The notes: a model not told the origin generated them from the letters alone. DNA of 64,000 nt from Zygaena filipendulae (GCA_907165275.2 CAJRBF020000001.1:372001-436000); one strand, 5' to 3'. Shown: positions 38,196 to 50,800, numbered from the stretch's first letter. Program-made: numbers and translations.

Positions 38196-38647
38196 TAAAT
38201 TAATTACAATAAAAGCAGCACGAGATGAAAGAACTTCTAACCTTTTTGAGATGCTGGAAAATCTTGAAGGTGATTGTAAGTATTGTTTTGACCATACTTT
38301 TACATAGACATATTTTAACTTTTGCATAGCACAGCATTCCAGAAACATTTTTACTTAACTGTTCTAAATAAAAGGTAGCATTTTTAGAGTGTATGTAAAG
38401 TAAAGAAATTATTTATTTGCTGAAAATATTTCGTATTACAATTAGATCTTATTAAAAACACTCAGTATCAAGACTATCTGCCGTTTTCACTTTCAAAAAA
38501 AAGCAAAAAAATGGTCATTATATCACATGTTGTATGTAACTAAATGTACATGTGTATCTAACTAAAGTACATCATTTAATAATAAATAACTTAAACTACA
38601 ACTTTCAACTTCTATAATAACTTAAACTAAGACTGATAATGTATATA

Positions 38648-38768
38648 CAGGGTTATTGGAAATTAACTATGAAACCGGTTAAGGGCCACCTCTGCACATC
38701 ATAACTAACAAATGACATATACAGAAGTAGACCTTAACCGGTTTCCTAGTTACTTTCCAATAACCATG
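38648..38768. mobile_element. 121-bp MITE with TA target duplication
   Basis: Ends CAGGGTTATTGGAAA and CATGGTTATTGGAAA (inverse), ~36-bp imperfect TIRs that include aaaccggttaagg, flanked by TA at 38646-38647 and 38769-38770. It sits in the intron between exons 6 and 7 of the SAM gene. Mariner-type by target site. Confidence 0.8.
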
Positions 38769-39525
38769 TAACGGTTTTGTACAATAAATTTTAATTGTTT
38801 CAGTAAAACTTCCAACGCAGCTGAAAATACTTGCATATCTTGTACCTCCAAAGGGAAGAATATCAAAAAAAATTAAATTCACAACACAAGAAGCACTCGA
38901 CTCTTTATATATTTGTGTGCCGGTAAGATATTTTGACCATTCCATTGTCCACTTAACACTTAAAAGTCAAAGTTTCATCAAAATCGGTTTACTAGTTTTT
39001 AAGATATTATGGTTGGTTTGAGTACATTTTCATTTTTTAGTTACTGTAACCAATACTTTAACTAAAATAGTACTTAAAATTAATAATATCTTCTTTTAAG
39101 AAGTTTGAAGCTGGTTTAATATTTTATATATAACTGAGACTGACTGAAATCAGAGAAAGTTTTGTGAGTTGTTTTATATTATGCTCTTTTTTAATTAACA
39201 GAATGTTGGCGATATAGAAGAGGTAATTAAAGAACAGAAACAAAAGGCCCTAACAAAGAACTTGTGTGTACAACCATATATAATTCTACAAGGCACATTA
39301 CTGGAACCTTTAATAATAGTAGATGACGTTAAGTATCAGGTAAACAGCTTAACTAAAGCTTTTGATACACTATTCAAGTTGTATCATACATTTCATGTAA
39401 GATATCCCCGAGCAGGGAATCATTTGTATTTAATAATACAAAGGTGTGTATACAAAATCGAAACGAAATATGACAATGTTGTATCCTACATCAGTGATAT
39501 TTTAAGTATAGCATAATTTGTCAAC

Positions 39526-41937
39526 ATGGACCTAAACTGTAATTACTGTAAAAGAAGGGTTAGTGATTTTAAGCGATACATTTTTCATTTAGAAGCAGTT
39601 CATAAGATAAGTAATTATTTTGTTTGTCCTACTCAGAGCTGTAAAATAACATTTGATAAAAAAAATCGATTTAAAAAACATTTAACTATTTGTAACGACT
39701 TAAATCGAATAGATAGCATTTCTAGCAACGATACTATTCACTGTTGTACTTCAGATCAGCTGAAAGTAAGTTTAGCCCCAAGTACCAATAATGTAACCTC
39801 TGAATCTTGTAAGACATCCTCGTCAAATAATAATCAGTACTCCGAAAATGCTTTTGTAGAGTCGGTTAACTCATTCTTAAACATATTTGTATGCAATTTA
39901 TACGGTTTTGTAGGTTTACCAAGATCTTTCATGCAGACTTTGATGGAATTAGTTCTGACCTTAATCAAAGATATAATTTCAAATATATCTGATGCAATTA
40001 GAAACGAACATATAGATGCAGTTAAAAGAATTACTTTCGTGAAAGAAATGATTTCAGCATTACCAGACATATTTAAAAAATATGATACAGAATATAAGCG
40101 TTTAAAACAGTTAATTGATAAAAAGTACTACGTAGCTCCCGAAGAAGTAACGATCGGAACTAGCAAAGATCGACGTAAGGCTAATAATGATGTAACGATG
40201 ACATTAAAAGATAGAAAACTCTATATGACACCACTTAGACAAACATTATTTTTATTTTTAAACTTACCTGGAGTACTTTCTGACATTTTAAATTATCAAA
40301 AAGTTCTTTTTGATGAAAGTATATCCAGTGACGGTAATGTGATTCGTAATGTTGTGCAAGGGTCATTGTGGAATGAACTTAGGGCTAATATAGATAAGGT
40401 TACTATTGTTATTCCCTTAATATTGTATTTTGATGATTTTGAAAGTGGAAATGCCTTGGGAAGCCATGCTGGTGAATATAAGTTAGGTGCAGTATATATT
40501 TCTATAGGAACTATTCCACCAGAAAAGTCAAGTAGGTTAGAAAATATCTTTGTTGCTCAAGTTTTTTATTCTAATGACAGAGTATATTTTGGCAATGGAC
40601 CAATTTTTAGTAAAATAATTGACGAACTTAGATTTTTAGAAGAAGTTGGTATTGATGTTGCAATATCTAACAAAAACACTACAATAAAATTTATACTTGT
40701 TACTTTATCTGGAGATAACTTAGGACTTCACGGTATGTTAGGACTATTTGAAAGTTTTATGGCCACCAATTTTTGCAGGTTTTGTCTGACTACCAAAACG
40801 GAATCTGAAACACAGTCGTGTGAATTAGATAACCTGCGAATGCCTTCTGAATATGATAGACACGTTGATAACCGTATAGGCATTAAGGAAAAATGTGTAT
40901 GGAATAAGTTAAAATATTTTCATATTTACAAAAATGTTACTTGTGACGTGATGCACGATTTAACAGAAGGAGTGCAAAGATATGGAATGGCCCTTGTAAT
41001 TCAAAGTTTAATAAACAAAGAATACTTCTCTTTAGATCGTCTTAATTCTAGAATTAAGTATTTTAATTACAGTACTTGCGAAAAAAATACACCGCCACCA
41101 ATAAATAATCAACACCTATTAAATAAATGCTTAATTATGTCTGCTTCTGAAATGCTATGCCTTACAAGAAATTTTGTTTTTCTCGTTGGTGATTTAGTTG
41201 AAAATAACGACCCTGTTTGGAATTATTATTTAACTTTGTTAGAAATAACAAATATTCTCATTTCACATTCATTTACTCTTGAACTTATTGATTACTTAAA
41301 AGTTATTATTGAAGAACATCATCAGCAGTACCTCAATTTATTTGAAACTAAATTAAAACCAAAGCACCATTTTTTAATCCATTACCCTACAATAATAAAA
41401 AAAATAGGTCCACCTATTCTAATAAGTGCTTTTAAATATGAGGCTAAACACAAGGAGCTAAAAAAGGTTTGTCAATCAATAACATCGCGTAGAGATCTTC
41501 CTTTATCTGTTATGAGACGTTACCAACTAAAACAAAGTTTTCGATATGCAACTGAAAAAGGTTTGACGGATAATCTTTTGTATGGTAAATTTGAATTTGA
41601 CGAAGATGATAATGATGGAAACAATATGAGCATTTATGTTGATTGGTGCGAATTAAATGGCATTAAGTACACTGTGAATAATGTTTTGTTACAAGATGTT
41701 ATTGATGATATTCCAAAATATTATATTATTAACAAAATAATTATTAATGATCATACTAAGGACATATTATTTGAATGTTTTTATTTAGATGTTGTTTATT
41801 ACAGTGCTCATTTCAGAGCATATAAAATAATACAAACAACACGTAAGTGTACTGTTGCGTACCAAGAGTTGTATACAAATATAACTACAGTAGTCTATAA
41901 AGTTAATTTAGATTCCTATGTGAAACTTGATTTTTGA
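39526..41937 (+). CDS. C2H2 zinc finger + CACTA/CMC-like transposase
   Basis: 803 codons, intronless, open. N-terminal fingers: CNYCKRRVSDFKRYIFHLEAVH (residues ~5-28; C5, C8, H22, H27) and CPTQSCKITFDKKNRFKKHL (~34-55). Transposase hallmarks of the tnp2/CMC type: YFDDFESGNALGSH (~301), FCRFCLTT (CxxC, ~418), CDVMHDLTEGV (~473) and FKYEAKHKELK (~636), plus LKPKHHFLIHYP. The first Asp, the DVMHD Asp and the KYE Glu are candidate catalytic residues. The start ATG is 9 bp after the SAM gene stop, so the two may share a transcript. Element ends (CACTA-like TIRs) were not found. Confidence 0.72.
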   Translation: MDLNCNYCKRRVSDFKRYIFHLEAVHKISNYFVCPTQSCKITFDKKNRFKKHLTICNDLNRIDSISSNDTIHCCTSDQLKVSLAPSTNNVTSESCKTSSSNNNQYSENAFVESVNSFLNIFVCNLYGFVGLPRSFMQTLMELVLTLIKDIISNISDAIRNEHIDAVKRITFVKEMISALPDIFKKYDTEYKRLKQLIDKKYYVAPEEVTIGTSKDRRKANNDVTMTLKDRKLYMTPLRQTLFLFLNLPGVLSDILNYQKVLFDESISSDGNVIRNVVQGSLWNELRANIDKVTIVIPLILYFDDFESGNALGSHAGEYKLGAVYISIGTIPPEKSSRLENIFVAQVFYSNDRVYFGNGPIFSKIIDELRFLEEVGIDVAISNKNTTIKFILVTLSGDNLGLHGMLGLFESFMATNFCRFCLTTKTESETQSCELDNLRMPSEYDRHVDNRIGIKEKCVWNKLKYFHIYKNVTCDVMHDLTEGVQRYGMALVIQSLINKEYFSLDRLNSRIKYFNYSTCEKNTPPPINNQHLLNKCLIMSASEMLCLTRNFVFLVGDLVENNDPVWNYYLTLLEITNILISHSFTLELIDYLKVIIEEHHQQYLNLFETKLKPKHHFLIHYPTIIKKIGPPILISAFKYEAKHKELKKVCQSITSRRDLPLSVMRRYQLKQSFRYATEKGLTDNLLYGKFEFDEDDNDGNNMSIYVDWCELNGIKYTVNNVLLQDVIDDIPKYYIINKIIINDHTKDILFECFYLDVVYYSAHFRAYKIIQTTRKCTVAYQELYTNITTVVYKVNLDSYVKLDF

Positions 41938-42100
41938 TGTTGATTTTATTAAATTATATTTTTGTTACAAGTATTTTTAGTTAAACTATTTACTAAAGGT
42001 GCATAGCGCATGAATCAATTAGGCGACAACATGTAAAGTTCTTTCAAATATAGGTGAGGTTGGTGTTTGTCTTTGAAAGAGAACGTTGTAGTACGTACGA

Positions 42101-42296
42101 GATACGGTCTAAGAAATATATACCCTCATCTGGTATATGATTATGACAAAGATTATATGTTAGGTAATAAATACATTGATAAATCGCACACGGGTTGCCT
42201 AGCGAAATCAGGGCCCAAGACTGGTAAATGTTTTATGTACATAAGTTATGTCATAATCAAATAACAGACGAGGGTAAATATTTCTTAGACCGTATC
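42101..42296. repeat. Inverted-repeat (MITE-like) element, 196 bp
   Basis: gatacggtctaagaaata at the left and its inverse at the right; arms about 57 bp (to ~42156 and from ~42240), ~80% paired. No clear target duplication. Confidence 0.65.
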
Positions 42297-42745
42297 TTAG
42301 ACTTTTGCTTTTCGCTGCACCGACCAAACTGATGCATGCGCTTAGCCGCCTTAGGAGGTGAATCTTCTCATGAATATGAACAACTCCAAAAACATGAAAA
42401 ATGTCAGCAATACCTTTTTTGACTACAGTATTGAAATTTTGTATAGAACAGCTGATATTCTTTTCGATCCTATACATAATGCAAGTTCATATTCACGTGA
42501 AGATCCAACATCATTAGTAAACCTCCTAAACTATTATCAGTTTATTAACAAAAAGCTTGTGTTATCTTTATTGTCTTTTACTCTTTTATCTTGTGACATT
42601 ATGTTTGATAGTAAATTTAATAGTTTAGTTTTATGTATGCTGTAAGTTTATATTAAATATATGTTAAATTTTATGTTGATTCCTAATATGGTATTTTTAT
42701 TTTATTCTAGGACATAATTATTTACTATAATAATTAACACGCTTA

Positions 42746-42954
42746 GGATGGATCCACAGTGAACCCGAAGAGAAAACAAGCAAAGTATATTATGAAACTA
42801 AATTTTACACGGGCCTTTATTAGATTTAAAAATGTATAGTATGCATATGTAAATTATACATTATGAAGCTTCTAAATTGATAAAGGCAAATGTAACAATT
42901 TAGTTTCAAAATATATTTGTTTCTCTTCTCATCCGGTGCACTGTGGAACGACCC
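42746..42954. mobile_element. 209-bp MITE with TA target duplication
   Basis: Ends GGATGGATCCACAGTG and GGGTCGTTCCACAGTG (inverse), then matching gaagagaaa(a/c)aa and gaaactaaatt. TA at 42744-42745 and 42955-42956. No coding capacity. Confidence 0.8.
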
Positions 42955-42959
42955 TAAGA

Positions 42960-43689
42960 AGTACCTACTCTTGATTAAACAAAACAAAATAGGTTAAATT
43001 AAAATACCCCTTTTTTAATCTAAGACTATAAACTCTCACATATATAATATATAATAGTTGTCTAAAAGAGACATAATACAGGCTTAAAATGACATAACCA
43101 TCCATCTTAATTTGAGAAATTCTGATCCAGTGTGAAGTCTTATCATTCTCTAACTTAGAACCTGCATATCTTACATCAAGAAAATATCATATCAACGAAA
43201 GCTAATAAATCTCTCTATCCGATAAAATATTAATTTGATTCAATTTCAATAATATCTTACACCAAGAAATTAAAACCTATTGGATGGAAACAATTTAGGT
43301 TTCTAATCAAAGAATAAAATGATTCGGCTGTAGAGATAAAGTTTAATTATATTGATTACTTTTTTTGTTGGATTGAGAAATGGTATCTTGTAACAACTAA
43401 ATATTTTTAATAAGCATTTTTACTATTTTGAAGAAAAAGTCCTCTAGCGTCTATAGGGAGAGGATCAGTTTCTTAGAATCAATAAATTTGTCTTGATGCA
43501 AAGTATTTTGTCTTTCTTCTAGATAGAATGTTTTCAGAACTAGGGTATATCAGCATCTCCTTGGTAGGCAGTAGATACTCGGAATGTGCAGTATGTTGTG
43601 CGTAGGTATGCTCTGTGCATTTGGGTCTCAGTTTCGTTTTATGTATAATTTATATATTATGTATGTATTGTATATTGAACTAGGAAATT
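42960..43689. other. AT-rich spacer, nothing recognised
   Basis: No ORF above background length, no TIR pair or tandem array seen. Confidence 0.5.
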
Positions 43690-43815
43690 ATATTTAGTTC
43701 CTCTCAAGCACCACCAAGCACACTTTCTGAACACCGTGAAGGTTGACTGGTAGAGAATGCCACTGTGGCATTAAGTCCGCCTTTTGTACCATGTTGTGCA
43801 ATAAGCTTAAGGGGC
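43690..43815 (+). mobile_element. LINE 3' end fragment
   Basis: The text tggtagagaatgcc...ggcattaagtccgcc ttttgtacc...tgtgcaataag matches the 3' end pattern common in lepidopteran LINEs (a short hairpin atgcc/ggcat, then ttaagtccgcc and a gtgcaataaa poly(A) signal). The coding part is absent. Confidence 0.5.
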
Positions 43816-44345
43816 TCCTCCACGCCAATAACCTTGGGCGCGCGAGCTTTCTTTCGTCCCACCCTACCTGACTCACCTCTGTGTAATTACGACATTTGAG
43901 TTATAAAAGCGCCATCTTTTAAAAAGTATTACTATTACTAATTATAATGCTTAGAACGACATCTAACAGATTTTCCTCGTACTACAATAAACTGCGGTGC
44001 AAGCGATAGCGGGAGGTTGTGTTGCCCACGTCATTTTTTTTTTTTTTGTTATGGCGTCGCGCGGTTTGCGCATTTTGCCAGTTTCAAGCGCACGTCATTT
44101 CAGATTAGACAAGCTCTACCATTATAGACCCGGAGTCCAGGCACAAATTTTATCACACAATATCATCACAATATTAAATAAAACTATGTAAATTTACTAG
44201 AAAAATTTATTCATACAATTTGTTTATTGTAACAATCACAGTAAGTAACAGTAAAATGACTGTATTTTTAAATAAATAAAAAATGTAAAATACCTAGCCC
44301 GGAAGATTGCTTTTAAACAATAAGGTAACCAGTTGTTCTTTATTT

Positions 44346-45200
44346 AACCGACTTCAAAAAAGGAGGTTCTCTGTTTGACTTGTATGACTGTATTTATGTT
44401 TTTCCATGATAATCTTGCTTTTGACTGAACCGATTTTGATGCGGTTGTAGCGGAGGTATTACGAGCAGGTAGGTATTAAACTCACATTTGTAGAAATGGA
44501 ATTTTGGAAGTGGTTTTGACTGCACGGAGATCGCAGCCAGGTCAGCGATTTTGGTTGTCTCGACGATTTTTTGTTCTTGCTCGGCCATAGCTTCAGCCTT
44601 TTGTTGATTCCTTTTTTCTTCTTCTTTGTTGTCGGAGGGTCACCACTGTGTATGTTATTTCTCTCTTGCTCCTTCAACCTTCCTGATCCTTGATCCAATT
44701 CCCCGGTAAAGGTATGTTACGTACACGGTTTGGTAATGGTAGGTAGATGGAGGTAAACCGCTATGAAGTATGTAAGTATTTTCGTAAGTATTTCTGTGCT
44801 CATGTGCAAGGTGTGCACATGGTTTTCGGAAAAGTATTTATTACACTTAAGAGCAGGTTTTGTAAAAGGTTATGAGTTTGAACCGTATGTATGTATGTTT
44901 ATCCGCGATTATCATGCATCTGCCTGAACTGATTTTGATGCAGTTTTCAGAAAAGTACAGTTTTTACATTAGGAGCAAGTTTTATTATTAACCGACTTCA
45001 AAAAAGGAGGAGGTTCACAATTTGTATGTTTGTATATTCATTTATTTATTTTATAAGTGTATGTACATGTAAAATCGATTGATAAACTACACCGATTTTG
45101 ATGATTCTTTTTTTATTTGAAAGCTTATAGTTTCCCATTGGTCCCATATCAAGATCATCAGGATCTGAGTTCCACATCAGGGAGAAACCCTACTGCTCGG
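44346..45200 (+). repeat. accgacttc-aaaaaaggagg repeat fragments
   Basis: Copies start at 44346 (accgacttcaaaaaaggagg) and 44998. Both continue with gattttgatgcggtt / ccgattttgatgattc text, and the family also borders the 36900 insertion. They are fragments of a lepidopteran interspersed family. Confidence 0.6.
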
Positions 45201-45571
45201 CATAAGTAGAACGCCTAGATTAATACTGTTTCCATATTATGTATCTATACCTTGATCAAATTCGATTACCGGTAACAAAGTGACAAAATGGAGAAAACAA
45301 GAAACAGATGAAAACAAGGAAACAGGTTAGCTAACTAGGTTACAGTTAGGTTAACTAAATAAGTTTAGTTAGTTTATCTACTGCACCCATACTGCACCAC
45401 AAGCTCCTAGACTATATTTTTTTCGCATGGTGCTGTGGTGCAATGCAATGTGCAAAGTGTAAATACACGATCACACAACCGGCCGGCCGGCGCGCGCGGC
45501 GATCTGAATGAAGCCATCATAATATGTAGTGTAATGTACTCCCTGTACATAGGTACCTAGGTGAAACTCAC

Positions 45572-46324
45572 TTTGAACTTGTTGAAGGATCGAATTTTTT
45601 ATTTTTTCCTAGATTTGGGACGTTCTCATCTTGTTCTTCTGCAGCGAGTTTCCTTTTTTTCCTAAAAAGATAAAAAAAGTTTATATTTAGGTATACCTAT
45701 AAATAACAATAAAGTAATAATAAAATAACTTTTAAAAAATAAAAGAAAAAAATAGTAACTAAACAAATTACACTAAAATAAAAAAAAAGCAAAAAACTTG
45801 CGACCAGGCAGAGATTCGAACCCGCAACTTTTTGGATTGTGAAAATCAGTCATGGACATGGAAGTGAACTAGGTAAGTAGGTACCTAAGAACCTGTGGTT
45901 ACTCTATTTCTGAAAACATTTGTGTATTTATTTACTTAGCTAGATGATACTCACGGGCACAGGTCCACTTCAGGTACATTTTCTTTATTACAGTCAGTTT
46001 CGAGCAATATTTGTCTATTTCTGAAAATGAACAATGTATTGTAGTTAGGTGGGAACAATACGATTACGTAACAGTTCTACCTACTTTACTTATTTGCTCA
46101 TCACACTACTATAAATAGGTACATTACCTATTTCATTTTTTTAATCATGTTTCATGTCAACAAACCATAATCAGACACAAAGTAGGTAGGTGCAAACAAA
46201 CATTTTATAACTTATATTATATATATACGTAGATAGGTACTTACTTTAATATTTTATTCATGTTTTTAGCGGTTTCTATTCTCCAATTCCGTCTTTTTTT
46301 TTTCTTGTTCCGATTATTTCCCAT
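45572..46324 (-). CDS. Start of an unannotated spliced gene with nuclear localisation motif
   Basis: Three minus-strand exons join in frame: 46324-46245 (ATG, then KKKKRR), 46020-45955 and 45661-45572, with donors GTAAGT, GTGAGT and GTGAGT and acceptors TTTTCAG and TTTTTAG. The second junction makes PKKRKL, an SV40-type nuclear localisation signal. About 79 residues are covered and end in phase 2. A charged, glutamine-rich open stretch further on (44590-44470) may be a later exon, but repeats intervene and I could not place its acceptor. No family recognised; it could be a transposon gene or a host gene. Confidence 0.5.
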
Positions 46325-47649
46325 TTCACTGCACTTTTAATTTCTTAGGTGATAAGTCGGTGTAAGAGACGACAAGCGACGCGGGTTCCCCTTTCGAATG
46401 CCGGAGCGCGACTGAATTCAAGCGGTGAACGCGGTGAACTCGCAATATATCAGAATTTAATTTCTAACAAAAAACAAAAAAACATAATTTTCAATTGAGA
46501 TCACATAGTACACGTATTGTATTATGTTGAGTTTCTATACAAAGTTTAATTAGTATGGATAAATGATTCATTGACTTCTGCGGTTTATTTGTATAAATCA
46601 GAGGGAAGTTTCTGATTTTTTTCTATCGAGAAAATTTTTAGTAATCGTGTTTTAACATCACATAGGACTTAGTGTATATCCTTAACTTTACTATATATTT
46701 TTTTCAATATTATTGATTGAATACTTTTATTGATATACAGGTTCAAAAGTGAGAGGTGGGGCAGTTCTAGCCTCCTATAGGCCCTTAAATAAATAAATAA
46801 ATAAATAAATATCTGTTTTTACCGTGTATGAGCATCATATTCCTATCTTAGTATCCGAACACTACTAGCGTCGATAGACGTAAGTTAGTGATTATGTGTA
46901 CCACCGCAATATGGATATCGTCTTTGGAGTCTCTCTGCTTCCGGGCTAACAACACTACTAACGCTCAGACGTTAAATAAATGTACAGTGTAGTCTCGCAC
47001 TTAAAAATAGAACCGTTCGTGTAGAGCGAGTTCATATAAAGAACGAGTGTCACCCACCTCAAACGCAGTTGGGTGTACTAAATATAAATATTTCTTACAG
47101 AAATATTATGCACAATTATTAAAATAAAATGTCAAATTAATTGATGGTTGTTTTATTCAATTAATACCTAAGCTCAACCTCGACCCATTATAAAAATGCG
47201 AATAGGATGAAGACGGAATCGAATCTCAACCTAAAAGAACTGGAGTCATTTAAAAACACAACGTAAAACAGGGTCTAACTATTAGACGAAATTGGCCAAA
47301 ATTAAAATGTTCAACATCTTTGATGTTGTTCATGTATTGATGAAGGAGGGTGAAAGTTACACTTTCAACGATCAAGCTCGAATGGCGAAAGTCTCGGCCA
47401 ATCACCGCACCGTGGCAGCACAGGCGCGGTGTTTTTTTTTTTGCCATTTCTCGAGACCACAGAAACGAGGCGTTTCAGTGCACAGCGTATGCGGCCCGCG
47501 AGAAGTAAATAATTTTTTCCAAATACGAAATAACCTAAAGGTGGCGCCACCATTTCCCCCTGCTTAAAGGGTACTCTTTAAGTAAATACATACATATAAT
47601 TGATACACAAATGCGATAAGACAAACGACAATACATAGAAGTTATACGC
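46325..47649. other. Intergenic, with (AAAT)n microsatellite and LTR/promoter-like text
   Basis: 46784-46811 is an (aaat)n array. 46900-47090 (gtcgatagacg, gagcgagttcatataaag, cacccacctcaaacgcagttgggtg) resembles a retroelement leader or promoter, but I found no partner LTR. No supported gene. Confidence 0.4.
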
Positions 47650-47881
47650 GAATATAATTTATTTTATTTATTTATGTTGTGGCAACAAACAGTCATATAT
47701 AGATACATCTTAATTTTTACAATATTTTGTATGTTACAGACCTACAGTGCCGATACATGATAACAATTATACAGTACAAATGAGAGATGGCACATAAGTT
47801 GGCATCGCCGCCACGGGTTATTGCTTACACATTGTCACGAACTGATACATTTCTTATTACTTACATCCAATTATGTACTTA

Positions 47882-50800
47882 TTAATATAAATTTTGTCTA
47901 TTCACCTTTACATTATTAAGTTTGTTGTACGTGATCGATTTAAACTTGCTATAAGAGTTACTAAAAATGTCTACCTCGGAATTTAAATCATTGAGTTTAC
48001 AGAAGTTATCGTTATAATTATTTATACACCTGATGAGAAAGCGGTTACTCGTGTAGTTTCTACTCGCACCCGGTGGCACAAAGACTTTTAGATAACCATC
48101 ATTTAGTTCTTTGACGCGAGAGGGCCGCACCAAATACCTTTACTTTACTTTTACTTTTGGTGAAGCCTATTTTTTGTAACAGTTCCGGAGAGTCGATGGC
48201 TGAATGTAGAATTTTGTGAAGATAACAGAGATCGAAATGCGAGCGCCGGTTGGCAAGTGACGAGAGATTGTGAAACTTAATTGATTCATCGTATGTTAAG
48301 TGTGATAGGTTAGCTCTGTAATTAAGTATCTTAGTAAATTTCTGTTGTACCTGCTCTAATCTTTTTACGTGTACTTTGTAAGAGGGACTCCAAATAATAC
48401 AACCGAAATCTAATATGGATCTGACAAAGGCGAAGTATAAGGTTTTTAATGTTAGAGGATTCCTGAACGGCTTACTTACTCTGTTTATAAAACCGAGTAA
48501 ACGTAGCGATCTTTCTATTACTTTATCAATATGTAGTTTAAATGAGAGTTTTTCATCCATAATAATACCAAGGTCCCTTACGCTTGTTACTCGATTGAGA
48601 GTTCGACCATTGATTGAGTAATCGAAATTAATCTTATTACGTTTCCGAGTGTAACTAATTACAAAACATTTGTCGTTATTTAAAAAAAGTTGATTTTTAG
48701 AACAATAATCCGCTAAACTGTCCAGATCGGACTGTATCAGCGCGCAATCGCTGAAGGATCTCACGGCCCGGAACACCTTAGTGTCGTCCGCATACAGTAA
48801 TTGACGGGTGTTCGGTAAAGAGTTACTAATGTCATTAATATACAATGTAAATAGAACAGGGCCAATATGAGATCCCTGGGGAACTCCCGAATTTATTGTA
48901 AGGTAATTAGAGCAATAGCCTTTAATACAAACGGCCTGACTTCGGTCTCTAATGTATGAGTCCACCCAACGCAGGAGGCTGCCGTGCACACCGGCCCTCC
49001 AAAGCTTATGCAAAAGTAGATTAAAATTTATTTTATCAAAAGCCTTGGAGAAGTCGGTGTACACGACGTCTACCTGCTGATCCTCATCCATTGCACTAAG
49101 TAAAAACTCTGTGAAGGAGAGCATGTTTGTTTCGACACTGCGAGCCTTTCTAAAACCGTGTTGATTTGGCGAGATGTAGTTTTTGAAGCAAGACGCGAGT
49201 GACGATGTTACAATTTTCTCCAATGTTTTGCCAAGTATACACAATTTAGATATAGGTCTATATTCGCTTATAATATCTTTTTTTGAATTTTTAGGAATAG
49301 GAGTTATTAGAGCCCTTTTCCAGACACTGGGAAAAACACCAGAACTAAGGGAGCGTTTGAAGATAAGGGTGACTGGGTATAGTAGTTCTAGTGCACATCT
49401 AGAAATTAATATCGGGTGAATGCCATCCGAACCGGCTCCTTTGTTAATATTTACCGATTTTAACTCCTTTAGGATGGTATCTGAGTCGAGATCAACAGAG
49501 CATAAATACACGATACTGTCAGCAGCGATGCTTTCCGCCCCCAGTGCAGAGGTTTGAGAGGGAAAATCAAATGAGGTAGGGTCAACAAACACAGAGTGGA
49601 AATATTTATTGAATGCATTACAAATTTCCTTCCCTTCTGTTAAGATTTTACCTTGATAATTCATTTTATTAGGAATTTCATTAGGACTACATTTTTTATT
49701 TTTGACATAAGCCCAGAAATAGTTAGGATTCGATTTTATCATGTTTTCAGCATAGCTGATATAATTATACGTTATCTTTACTAACTTGTGAAATCGCTTT
49801 CTTAAACATGAAAAAGTGTAGTAGTCGCTTAGATTACCATATAACTTCCATTTCTTATGGAATTTATTTTTTTCTTTGTCTAGTTTTACTAACGGTTTTG
49901 TATACCAAGAGGGATATCGGGTGCTAGGACTTATAATACGGGATGGAACGTATTTATAAATTATATTATTAAAGATTTCGTAAAAATTTTCCGTTAAATT
50001 GTCGACACTTTGGTGATTTGGTAAGGATTTATCCCAATCAACCGCTGACAGCTCATGCCTGATACTCTCAAAGTTTGATTTAAAAAACATTTTTTTAAGA
50101 ATTACGTTAGGTTTTAGTGGCAACGGCGACAGTAATGGTAAGGAGACTTCCAGTGGTTTATGATGAAGGTCTTCTTTGATAATAGGCGACGCACAAGAGG
50201 TTACGCTGCACTTTACATTGCTAAATATTAAATCTAAAAGTCTGTTGTTGATGTTAAATTCTGCGCTATATTGACATAGGGATGATGTATTCATAAAACT
50301 CGAAGTGAGAAACGCTAAATTATTTTCGTTACAGTGTAAGTTCATACTGCATGACTCTTCGTCATAATACCATTCAGCGTGAGAAACATTGAAATCGCCC
50401 AATATCAGGAAAGTATCCCTAGTGTGCCTGTCAATGTTTACATTAACCCTCTCAAAGAACGACTCAATTTGCGCGGCATGCAGCGCTCCATGTGGGATAT
50501 AGGTGCAAACAATATGTATAGATATAGTTGAATCAGATGTCGAGGCATGGGCCGAGCTATTACCGGCAGAGGATGTTAAGGGAAGACTCACTCAGAGTTC
50601 GTCGGCGGGAGCTGGCGCGCACCAATCCGCCCGTAGGGCTGGGCTCAGTTCGCGCCGCACCGCCACTATCACTCCGCCACCGCGACTACTACCACTAATA
50701 GAATGCTCACGGTCGCAACGAAATACCTCGTAACGATGGTCGAAGTACTCAGAGCTGAAAAATCCATCTGTAAGCCAGGTTTCCGTAATGCATACTATGT

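Larger units (their letters stand above)
34884..39516 (+). pseudogene. SAM-domain protein of a two-gene DNA transposon, eight exons, interrupted
   Basis: Exons with GT-AG borders and matching phase: 34884-34950, 35305-35426, 35555-35841, 35921-36157, ~36360-36519, 36826-36899 plus 38196-38275, 38804-38922 and 39202-39516. Exons 1-2 encode a SAM-like domain (LLESWGIPQEI...FLENGI, then LKELCPHMGTRLLL). The remainder resembles multi-copy SAMD3-like proteins that I associate with transposons; I do not assign a function. Exon 6 is split by a 1.3 kb repeat with a TTTTTAA duplication, which introduces stops. The exon 4-5 junction is only in frame if a weak acceptor near 36350 is used. Next to a transposase ORF 9 bp downstream, it is probably an accessory gene of the same element. 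Confidence 0.6.

Noticed and set aside
37765..38307. Two hydrophobic ORFs with nearly the same sequence
   Set aside because: They are the two arms of the inverted repeat read outward, not duplicated genes.
42358..42645. 96-codon ORF after the CACTA-like transposase
   Set aside because: It starts at GTG, has no motif, no splice evidence and low complexity; not supported as a gene.
45800..45860. tRNA-like B box (ggttcgaatc on the minus strand)
   Set aside because: The T-arm text is present, but no D-arm, anticodon stem or acceptor pairing could be fitted. Probably a tRNA-derived SINE relic or chance.
47250..47567. Short ORFs near 47.3-47.5 kb on both strands
   Set aside because: They overlap on opposite strands, change frame at a T run and have no motif.
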